A DNA stretch of 7,044 bases from Planctomycetota bacterium (lineage in GTDB: Bacteria > Planctomycetota > Phycisphaerae > FEN-1346 > JAACEH01). A program made the position numbers and the translations under genes. The stretch spans positions 1-7,044 of the forward strand of contig JAFGPY010000352.1 of assembly GCA_016935955.1 (NCBI GenBank). Direction: 5' to 3'. The notes under the pieces are model-generated. The model did no database searches. It was not told the DNA's origin and worked only from the letters and a program-made list of their open reading frames with translations. Positions 1 to 4,864 of the stretch are shown here, piece after piece. How positions within the stretch are numbered: position 1 is the first letter of the stretch; each line of letters opens with the position of its first letter.

Positions 1-1029
1 CAGGTTGCCCTTGTAGATCGACACCGGGTAGAGGTCGAACATCAGCAGGTCGGTCGCCGGCGGATACTGCCGGTACGTCTCGATCGGCAGCTTCTGGAAC
101 TTCACCTCGTCCATGAACCGGGCCATGATCGTCAACGACACGAGCCGCTCGGGATCGAGCTTCTTGACGGCCTGGTAGTCGGCCATGACCTCTTCGGGCG
201 TCTCGGCGCCCGACAGCCGCGTGGGCGACAGCAGTACGTTGTTGCCCTCGGCGTCCAACCCCTGCACCTCGGCCAGGGCCCCGAACTTGGCCTTGCCCTC
301 GTGCGACGAGAGCACCTTCACCGTCAGCGCGGCGAACGTTGCGGCCTGCGGCAGCGCGAACTCCTGCAGCCCGTTGCTGCTGTTCAACTCGACCTTCAGC
401 AGCGATTTGCCGTCGGCCACGAACTCCAGCTCGCGCGGCGACGAGTAGCTGCCCGTCACGATCGCCGCCGCCAGCTTGTGCACCGTCACCGGCTTGGGCG
501 GCGTGAGGGTGAACTCGACGCCCTGCGGCGGGTCGATGACCGTCCAGCTCCGAGCGTTGCCGTCGAACACGTTGAACAGCGGCTGCGAGCGATTGACCTT
601 CATGCCCGGTCCCGGCTCGACCTTGGCGTCACTGACCGTGCGCGGTTTGTCGGGCTCGTCGTTGTGGTGGATCGTGAGCACCCGCGGGTGCTTCATCACC
701 TCGTCGAGCAGGCCCTCCCTCTTGGCCCACTGGTAGCCGATCGAGGCGTAGGCCTGGTGCTCTTCGACCGCTTTCAGGTAGTTGGCCAGCGTCCCGCCCT
801 TGTGCGGGTGGCTGCTGGCCATGAACAGGTTCACGCCCATGTCCTTCCACATGGCGAACGTCTCTTCCGGTTGAAGCCAGACGGCAATCGGCAGGAACTT
901 CTTGCCGTCGACGCGGATGGCGTTGTTCTCGTCCACGGTCACCTTCGGCGGCTCGGCGGCCCGGGCGACCACGCCCCATGCCACCACGACCGTCACCATC
1001 GCCGCCACCACGATCCTCATCCCGTTCAT
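1..1029 (-). CDS. Secreted glycosidase-like TIM-barrel protein with inserted discoidin-like domain (C-terminus cut by window edge)
   Basis: 343 residues are visible from the ATG at 1029; the frame is open to the window edge, so the C-terminus is missing. Seen: residues 1-25 form an export signal (Met-Arg start, hydrophobic VVAAMVTVVVAWGVV, then ARA-AE as a likely signal peptidase I site). Residues 38-70 (IRVDGKKFLPIAVW, then MWKDMGVNLFM) match the entry strands of glycoside-hydrolase-like TIM barrels. Residues 117-127 end in HHNDEPD, the strand-4 position where clan-A enzymes often carry the acid/base; E125 is the candidate. Residues about 145-260 look like a discoidin/F5-8C-type beta sandwich (FDGNARSW, SYSSPRELEF, LQEFALP, GALAEVQG). 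The barrel resumes at 276 (ETPEEVMADYQAVKKLDP) and reaches DLLMFDLYPV at 327-336. A strong Shine-Dalgarno (AAAGGAG, 1038-1044) sits 8 nt before the ATG. The start is 20 nt after the stop of the FAD oxidoreductase gene, so the two are probably cotranscribed. Inference: an extracytoplasmic carbohydrate-active or carbohydrate-binding protein; exact family and substrate unknown. Confidence 0.82.
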   Translation of the reverse strand, partial: MNGMRIVVAAMVTVVVAWGVVARAAEPPKVTVDENNAIRVDGKKFLPIAVWLQPEETFAMWKDMGVNLFMASSHPHKGGTLANYLKAVEEHQAYASIGYQWAKREGLLDEVMKHPRVLTIHHNDEPDKPRTVSDAKVEPGPGMKVNRSQPLFNVFDGNARSWTVIDPPQGVEFTLTPPKPVTVHKLAAAIVTGSYSSPRELEFVADGKSLLKVELNSSNGLQEFALPQAATFAALTVKVLSSHEGKAKFGALAEVQGLDAEGNNVLLSPTRLSGAETPEEVMADYQAVKKLDPERLVSLTIMARFMDEVKFQKLPIETYRQYPPATDLLMFDLYPVSIYKGNL

Positions 1030-1049
1030 CGTGCACTCTCCTTTCCGAA

Positions 1050-2405
1050 TCAGAGTATCTGCGCGCCCTGCCGCTGCAACACGTCGCGCAGTTGCGACAC
1101 GTCCAGGTCGGCCACGGCCGCTCCGGAGTCCAGGGCCACGAAGGCGGCCGCCCCGGCCGCCTCGCCCGTCTGGTTGCAGTTGACCATCACCCGCACCGCG
1201 CCGTAGGCCCCGCGATCGGCGTCCATCAACCGGCCCGCCACCAGCACGTTCGTTGCTCCGCGCGGCACCAGGCTGCGATACGGCACCTGGTAAAAGGTCG
1301 GATCGATCGGCGTCGCCTCGCGCCAGCGGCCGTTTTCGGTCGGTCGGCCGGGAACCACGTAGAGTTCCCGCCCGTCGAGGTAGCGGAACGTCAGGCCCGG
1401 CTTGTCGCTGTGGTGCACGTCTACGCGGTAGCTGCCGTTGGCGATCGCATCGTCGAACCGCACGCCGTCGAGCACCTCGCGCTCGGTCAGGCGGTGCAGG
1501 CAGACGGCGTGCCGCGTGTCGCGGATGCCGATGGTGGCGGGAAGCTGCTGCAGGCTGAGCCCCGCGCCCCCGGCCGCGCGGCGCCAGCGGTCGCAGATGA
1601 CGCGGACCTGCCGGCGGCCCTCGATCTCGGCGGCCGTCAGCTGGTCGGCGTCCGAGCAATCGGCCCCGGGCACGCGCGTCCCGGCGATCATCGTCAGGTC
1701 CGCCCCGCCCGGCCGCGGGCGCCCCCAGAAGAAACCTCGCGGAATCTCCTGCCCGTCGCTGTTGTCGTAGGCTGCGGCCGCGGGATCCAGATCCGGATTG
1801 GCCTTGCGCCAGGCCGCCAGGCCGTGCACGATCATGCACGTCGTCGGCGGCTGCAGGTCGGTCCACGTCTCGCACGGCAGGCCGGCCCGGGCCACGAGGT
1901 CGCCGTCGCCCGTGGCGTCGACGAAAAACTTCGCGCGGATTGCGCGGCGGCCCGACTTGTCCTCGACGATGGCGGCCGCGAGGCGACCGTCCTGGACGAC
2001 CGGCGCCACGAATTGAGTGTGCAGCATCGGCCGCACGCCCGCCTCGGTGACCAGGGCGTCCAGCTCGATCTTCAGTTCCTCGGTGTTCAGCACGTAATGG
2101 ACGCCGTCGTCGGGCTCCAGGATGTCGACGGCCTGGCGCTTCCGCAGACGCTCGATCACCTCGGTGGTCAGGCCGGCGATGATCGTCTGCTTGAATTCGG
2201 TGTCGAGCGTCGTGTGCCAGATGCTGACCAGTCCGGCCGCAGCCACGCCGCCGAAGAAGCCGTTGAGTTCGACCAGGGCCACCTTGAGCCCGAGCCGCGC
2301 CGCCGTGACGGCGGCAAAGACGCCCGTGGCGCTGCCGCCCACGACGCAGAGGTCCACGTCGGCGACGACGGGTGTCGTGCGCGCCGATTCGCGAATCGTA
2401 TCCAT
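1050..2405 (-). CDS. FAD-dependent oxidoreductase (FAD_oxidored / PF12831-like)
   Basis: 451 residues, soluble, no signal peptide. Seen: an N-terminal Rossmann dinucleotide site at residues 17-53 (VDLCVVGGSATGVFAA, then VALVELNGFFGG), with GGSATG as a variant of GxGxxG. FFVDATGDGDLVARAG at 160-175 is the second FAD-contact motif. IGIRDTRHAVCLHRLTERE at 292-310 matches the conserved GxRxSR segment of this family. The C-terminal FAD closure is at 386-419 (NVLVAGRLMDADRGAYGAVR, then NQTGEAAGAAA). Family knowledge: these flavoproteins are often annotated only as FAD-dependent oxidoreductases, and substrates are mostly unassigned. The ATG at 2405 is chosen because GAGGGAG (2411-2417) lies 5 nt upstream and homology-like sequence begins shortly after. 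An in-frame ATG at 2504 would add 33 residues read through a palindrome. The secreted TIM-barrel gene follows after 20 nt. The enzyme probably oxidises a small substrate in the cytoplasm; which one cannot be told. Confidence 0.93.
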   Translation of the reverse strand: MDTIRESARTTPVVADVDLCVVGGSATGVFAAVTAARLGLKVALVELNGFFGGVAAAGLVSIWHTTLDTEFKQTIIAGLTTEVIERLRKRQAVDILEPDDGVHYVLNTEELKIELDALVTEAGVRPMLHTQFVAPVVQDGRLAAAIVEDKSGRRAIRAKFFVDATGDGDLVARAGLPCETWTDLQPPTTCMIVHGLAAWRKANPDLDPAAAAYDNSDGQEIPRGFFWGRPRPGGADLTMIAGTRVPGADCSDADQLTAAEIEGRRQVRVICDRWRRAAGGAGLSLQQLPATIGIRDTRHAVCLHRLTEREVLDGVRFDDAIANGSYRVDVHHSDKPGLTFRYLDGRELYVVPGRPTENGRWREATPIDPTFYQVPYRSLVPRGATNVLVAGRLMDADRGAYGAVRVMVNCNQTGEAAGAAAFVALDSGAAVADLDVSQLRDVLQRQGAQIL

Positions 2406-2444
2406 TGCCGCTCCCTCAGTCCTTCGCCAAATGCTGTTGTGTGC

Positions 2445-2468
2445 CACGGCGGGTTTTGCCCCGCCGTG
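2445..2468. repeat. Hairpin G, 9-bp perfect stem
   Basis: CACGGCGGG (2445-2453) pairs with CCCGCCGTG (2460-2468) around the loop TTTTGC. It lies in the leader of the FAD oxidoreductase gene, 40 nt before its ATG. On the minus strand the loop is GCAAAA and no T-run follows, so an intrinsic terminator is unlikely. It may be an mRNA-leader structure or another dispersed palindrome. Confidence 0.75.
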
Positions 2469-2501
2469 CCGATGAAACGAGAACAGTACCGCAGCAGCTA
2501 T

Positions 2502-2528
2502 CATGGCCTAGCCTGCGGCTAGACCATG
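2502..2528. repeat. Hairpin A, 12-position stem with one mismatch
   Basis: CATGGCCTAGCC (2502-2513) pairs with GGCTAGACCATG (2517-2528) around a TGC loop; 11 of 12 positions pair and C2507-A2523 is the only mismatch. It overlaps the left arm of hairpin B by four bases (2525-2528), so the two are mutually exclusive if both fully form. Confidence 0.8.
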
Positions 2529-2561
2529 GCACCCACGACTCCCCGATTCAGGGGTGCCATG
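2525..2561. repeat. Hairpin B, 10-bp perfect inverted repeat
   Basis: CATGGCACCC (2525-2534) is the exact reverse complement of GGGTGCCATG (2552-2561), with a 17-nt loop. The loop contains an alternative small hairpin, CCCC (2541-2544) with GGGG (2551-2554). The right arm shares CATG with the left arm of hairpin C. The same 10-mer recurs at 2645-2654 and, inverted, at 3409-3418. Confidence 0.82.
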
Positions 2562-2623
2562 CCTGCTCCTGTCGCAGATCCCGAGCACCGTCGAGGGGCA
2601 GGCATGCCGAATGGCTCCCGTCT
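2552..2623. repeat. Dispersed structured repeat, copy 1 (contains hairpin C)
   Basis: Core hairpin: CATGCCTGCTCCT (2558-2570) pairs with AGGGGCAGGCATG (2594-2606), 13 positions including one G-U. The 23-nt loop (2571-2593) contains GTCGCAGATCCCGAGC. A direct copy with the same loop start but a different stem is at 3409-3481. Similarity appears to begin at GGGTGCCATG and to run past the hairpin into GGCTCC..TCTC, giving a repeat of about 72 bp. Function unknown; a REP- or MITE-like element is the simplest reading. Confidence 0.85.
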
Positions 2624-2627
2624 CACG

Positions 2628-2654
2628 CATGGCTGCGGGGCAGCCATGGCACCC
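2628..2654. repeat. Hairpin D, 9-bp perfect stem with 3-nt loop, plus CATGGCACCC
   Basis: CATGGCTGC (2628-2636), loop GGG, GCAGCCATG (2640-2648). The right end runs into CCATGGCACCC (2644-2654), an exact repeat of the 11-mer at 2524-2534. It lies 27 nt past the stop codon of the SGNH gene. There is no strong U-tract on either side, so it is not a canonical terminator, though such a compact stem could stabilise a 3' end. Confidence 0.8.
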
Positions 2655-2681
2655 GACACAAGAGTACTCGTCTATTGCCGC

Positions 2682-3278
2682 TCAGCCTGTCGCCCTGAGT
2701 CGTTCCCGCACGACCCGGGCCACGGCGGCCCCGAGCCGCCGCGAGCCTTCCTCGGTCATGTGCACGCCGTCGTCGCGGACGCACTTGTCTACCCCGGCCT
2801 CGGCGATGACCGCGTGCAGGTCGTTGACGGGGATGCCGGCCTCGGCCATGATCTCGTCGGCGACCGCGTTGCGTTCGAGTACGTCGCGGAGGTAGCGGTG
2901 AAACGTGGTGGTGTGCGTCGCGTAGTGCCGCTGGTCGTGAATGGGCGTCGTCGTGGCCCAGACGAGCGGCTTGCCTGTGGCCTTCAGCCGCGCGACGATC
3001 GCCCGCAGGTTCTCGCGGTACCGATCGAGCGGCACCTGGTGTGCGTCGCCCGGCACGGCCGTCTTGATGTCGTGCAGCCCACAGTTGAAGTGGACCAGGG
3101 CGGCATCAGAATCGGCTGCAAGGTACTCGTCCAGGTGGGCCAGCAGGTTCGCGCTGTCCTCGGCGTTGCCTTCGTTGTGAGCCACGGCGAATCCGTCGCC
3201 CAGGGCCGCCTGGGTCGTCGGCGTGTAGCCGATGGAAATCGAGTCCCCGATGATCAGCACCTTCGTTTTCTGCGGCAC
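2682..3278 (-). CDS. Small cytoplasmic SGNH/GDSL hydrolase, GTG start
   Basis: 198 residues. Seen (numbering from the GTG): Block I is VLIIGDSISIGY at 7-18 with nucleophile S13; the Block II glycine is G37 (HNEGN); Block III is NCGLHD at 65-70, a variant of the usual GxND; Block V is DDGVHMTEEG at 169-178, giving the D170-x-x-H173 pair. These are the catalytic blocks of SGNH hydrolases, which remove acetyl or other acyl groups from sugars or lipids. ATTTPI at 108-113 is a further typical strand. No signal peptide. The GTG at 3278 is preferred because AAGGAG (3285-3290) is 6 nt upstream. An in-frame ATG at 3362 would add 28 residues that translate a repeat remnant. The gene lies between direct copies of a hairpin repeat and has 220- and 276-nt gaps on its two sides, so it may be an insertion in an otherwise UROD-FAD operon. 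Likely role: cytoplasmic deacylation; substrate unknown. Confidence 0.9.
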   Translation of the reverse strand: MPQKTKVLIIGDSISIGYTPTTQAALGDGFAVAHNEGNAEDSANLLAHLDEYLAADSDAALVHFNCGLHDIKTAVPGDAHQVPLDRYRENLRAIVARLKATGKPLVWATTTPIHDQRHYATHTTTFHRYLRDVLERNAVADEIMAEAGIPVNDLHAVIAEAGVDKCVRDDGVHMTEEGSRRLGAAVARVVRERLRATG

Positions 3279-3284
3279 GTCCGT

Positions 3285-3290
3285 CTCCTT
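3285..3290 (-). promoter_or_regulatory. Ribosome binding site deciding the GTG start of the SGNH gene
   Basis: Minus-strand AAGGAG lies 6 nt before the GTG at 3278. The encoded protein then begins MPQKTKVLIIGDS, the normal distance of an SGNH nucleophile from the N-terminus. No comparable site is near the upstream ATG at 3362. Confidence 0.75.
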
Positions 3291-3330
3291 CTTCCTGCAA
3301 TCCGCGTGGCCGCCATTCGACAAGCCCATG

Positions 3331-3358
3331 GCCCCGAGCAACGTCGAGGGGCAAGCGT
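3331..3358. repeat. Degenerate, 5'-truncated third copy of the structured repeat
   Basis: The stretch 3333-3358 matches 2580-2605 of copy 1 at 23 of 26 positions by eye (CCCGAGCAACGTCGAGGGGC against CCCGAGCACCGTCGAGGGGC, then CAAGCGT against CAGGCAT). The left arm and the TGTCGCAGAT part of the loop are missing. What remains can fold only through GCCCC (3331-3335) with GGGGC (3348-3352). Confidence 0.65.
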
Positions 3359-3374
3359 CCACACCCTATCTTGC

Positions 3375-3394
3375 GGGCACGGCAGGCCGTGCCC
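3375..3394. repeat. Hairpin F, GGGCACGGC palindrome
   Basis: GGGCACGGC (3375-3383) and GCCGTGCCC (3386-3394) form a perfect 9-bp stem around AG, followed by CTAC. A GTAGGGGCACGGC-type palindrome is, from memory, a dispersed repeat in several bacterial phyla; that recollection is not checked. No T-run follows on either strand. Confidence 0.75.
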
Positions 3395-3408
3395 CTACAT
3401 TCCGTGCC

Positions 3409-3481
3409 GGGTGCCATGCTTCTGCTTGTCGCAGATCCCGAGCGAAGCCGAGGGGCAGAAGCATGCGACAGGCTCCGCTCT
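3409..3481. repeat. Dispersed structured repeat, copy 2 (contains hairpin E)
   Basis: CATGCTTCTGC (3415-3425) pairs perfectly with GCAGAAGCATG (3455-3465), and two G-U pairs may extend it. The loop region 3428-3450 is 23 nt and matches copy 1 at 19 of 23 positions, including GTCGCAGATCCCGAGC. Compared with copy 1, the left arm gained TT and changed sequence while the right arm gained the complementary AA, so pairing is kept. Same orientation as copy 1, on the other side of the SGNH gene, and 17 nt past the UROD stop codon. Confidence 0.85.
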
Positions 3482-3498
3482 CGTTTCCGCGGCACACC

Positions 3499-4623
3499 TT
3501 ACAGCCAACCGGTCATTCGTGCAAGCTGCCGGCTGTAATCGACGTAGGCCGGCCACGAGACGTCCGACGGCACGCCGTGGTCGCAGCTCGGGATGTAGCC
3601 GCCGTCGCGAACCACCGGCTCGATGCGGGCCAGTTCCCGCTGGATCGCGCGGCCGCCCTTGGCCATGGCCCGCTTGTCCACGCCGCCGCGATAGGCCATC
3701 CGCCGGCCGTGCCGCGCCCGAAAGATGTTGATGTCGTTGCCCGCCGCCACCTCGATCGGGTCGCACACGTTCACGCCTGAATCGATCCACAGGGGAATCA
3801 ACTCGTCGATGCAGCCGTCGCTGTCGACGTCCACGAGCGGCACGCCTGCGGCCCGGGCCTGGCCGGCCCAGCGATCGTAGGCCGGCGAGCAGAACCGCCG
3901 CACCATCTCGGGCGAGATCATCGAGTGGCCCTTGTAGGCCATGTCCTCGCTGATGTGGATCATGTCGGGCGCGACGCGATCGAAGATGCGTTCGAGCACG
4001 GCGGCAACGAACCCGGTCCAGAAGGCGGCCATCTCGTCGACGAACTCGGGCCGCTCGATCATCGCGAAGCACAGCCCCTCGAAACCGCACCACTCGCGCA
4101 TCTGCCAGAACGGTCCGCTGAAGGCCACGGTCAGCACGTAGTCGCGATCCTTCAGGCGGCGGCAACGGTCGGCGAAGTCGTCCGGGAAGCGGCCCGGCGT
4201 GTCGACGTGGTAACGCTGCTTCATCTGCGCCAAGTCCTCGGGCGTCTCGACCGGGCACCGCAGCCATCGCCGCGTCACGAAGTCCTTGGCCTCGCGCAGG
4301 TAGGTCACGTCGTACTCGTCGCTGATCTCGCAGACGTTGCCCTTCCAGTCCTGCACGATCAGGTGGTTGCCGCGCCGCTCGAGTACCTTCTCCTCGAACT
4401 GCGGCATCATCACCAGCGACACGCCCAGGCTGACCGCCGGCTGGGCGGGCGGCAGGGCGATGCCCAGGGCGTCGTAAAGACAGGTCATCCAGGGCCGCGA
4501 TCCGTCCAGCCCCTGGCCGCGCCAGGCCCGTAGCGTGGACTCCCGCGGATGACCCGGGGCAAAGGGCACGCGGTCCGGCCGGCCGAACAGCAACGTTTCC
4601 AGGAACCTCTCGCGAGAGTTCAT
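3499..4623 (-). CDS. Uroporphyrinogen decarboxylase (URO-D) family protein, not HemE
   Basis: 374 residues, soluble. Seen: the N-terminus MNSRERFLETLLFGRPDRVPF (1-21) is the standard opening of UROD-fold proteins. The middle has PFWQMREWCGFEGL (171-184), RPEFVDEM (191-198) and PDMIHISEDMAYKGHSMISP (219-238). The metal- or substrate-site region is VPLVDVDSDGCIDELIP (261-277), and the C-terminus is GGYIPSCDHGVPSDVSW (341-357) with C347. The Arg-rich PVWxMRQAGR motif of haem-pathway HemE is absent, so it is unlikely to make coproporphyrinogen. Family knowledge: UROD-fold relatives include the corrinoid methyltransferases MtaA, MtbA and CmuA, which bind Zn through His-x-Cys plus a distal Cys. Here the His-x-Cys site reads DSDGC, so ligands may differ. 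The ATG at 4623 is chosen over 4683 because the putative promoter (4659-4687) overlaps the longer form and GGGAG (4635-4639) precedes the shorter one by 11 nt. First gene of the minus-strand cluster. Methyl transfer or a related C1 reaction is a possibility, not a conclusion. Confidence 0.9.
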   Translation of the reverse strand: MNSRERFLETLLFGRPDRVPFAPGHPRESTLRAWRGQGLDGSRPWMTCLYDALGIALPPAQPAVSLGVSLVMMPQFEEKVLERRGNHLIVQDWKGNVCEISDEYDVTYLREAKDFVTRRWLRCPVETPEDLAQMKQRYHVDTPGRFPDDFADRCRRLKDRDYVLTVAFSGPFWQMREWCGFEGLCFAMIERPEFVDEMAAFWTGFVAAVLERIFDRVAPDMIHISEDMAYKGHSMISPEMVRRFCSPAYDRWAGQARAAGVPLVDVDSDGCIDELIPLWIDSGVNVCDPIEVAAGNDINIFRARHGRRMAYRGGVDKRAMAKGGRAIQRELARIEPVVRDGGYIPSCDHGVPSDVSWPAYVDYSRQLARMTGWL

Positions 4624-4658
4624 CACCGACCGTTCTCCCAACGTCACACCGTGCGGCC

Positions 4659-4687
4659 ACTGTACGCCGCCGCCCGCACCCATTCAA
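4659..4687 (-). promoter_or_regulatory. Putative sigma-70-type promoter for the UROD-like gene
   Basis: On the minus strand TTGAAT (4682-4687) and TACAGT (4659-4664) are separated by exactly 17 nt, with the ATG about 35 nt after the -10. Located in the divergent gap. Supports the start at 4623. Confidence 0.5.
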
Positions 4688-4748
4688 CCGCAAAGCCGGC
4701 GGCGGGAACCGGTCCTTCGCTCGCCCGGAGAACGATTGCGGCAAAGGC

Positions 4749-4777
4749 TTGCGGACGGCGCCGACAGACGGCAGAAT
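4749..4777 (+). promoter_or_regulatory. Putative sigma-70-type promoter for the membrane-protein gene
   Basis: TTGCGG (4749-4754), 17-nt spacer, CAGAAT (4772-4777), giving a leader of about 80 nt before the ATG at 4865. Back to back with the UROD promoter, about 60 nt apart, so the two could share an operator, but no clear palindromic operator is visible between them. Confidence 0.42.
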
Positions 4778-4864
4778 AGCTGTCCGTGCGGTCCCATCAC
4801 CATGCCGGCAACGAGCCGCGGCGCCCGTCGCGCGTCTGCGGCCCGAGACGGAAGGCAAGCGACC

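Larger units (their letters stand above)
2406..2681. other. 276-nt gap filled with palindromes
   Basis: This gap between the SGNH gene and the FAD oxidoreductase gene, both on the minus strand, holds five perfect or near-perfect hairpins (listed separately). Four of them run almost end to end from 2502 to 2648 and share CATG ends. The part next to the FAD gene (2406-2444) carries its ribosome binding site. I see no convincing promoter and no protein gene; reading frames across it are translations of the repeats. Confidence 0.85.
3279..3498. other. 220-nt gap with repeats between UROD-like and SGNH genes
   Basis: Contains, from right to left, structured repeat copy 2 (3409-3481), hairpin F (3375-3394), a truncated third repeat copy (3331-3358), and the SGNH ribosome binding site. 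I found no convincing minus-strand -35/-10 pair for the SGNH gene, so it may depend on read-through from the UROD promoter or on an unrecognised promoter. Confidence 0.8.

Noticed and set aside
2406..2504. N-terminal extension of the FAD oxidoreductase from an ATG at 2504
   Set aside because: The extra 33 residues are read through hairpin G and into hairpin A, and the ATG at 2405 has a good ribosome binding site.
978..2522. Long plus-strand frame opposite the FAD oxidoreductase gene
   Set aside because: Antisense shadow of a clearly recognised gene in GC-rich DNA; composition is Arg/Ala/His-rich with no motif.
2502..2654. CRISPR array
   Set aside because: The palindromes share only CATG ends and short words; there are no equal-length direct repeats with unique spacers and no cas genes.
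2628..2654. Intrinsic terminator of the SGNH gene
   Set aside because: The stem is good but no T-run follows on the minus strand, so a factor-independent terminator is not supported.
3279..3362. N-terminal extension of the SGNH hydrolase from an ATG at 3362
   Set aside because: It translates the truncated repeat copy, lacks a ribosome binding site, and would put Block I unusually far from the N-terminus.
3395..4858. Long minus-strand frame of 487 codons over the UROD gene
   Set aside because: Different frame from the recognised UROD protein, very Arg/Gly/Ala-rich, and it runs through repeats and promoters.
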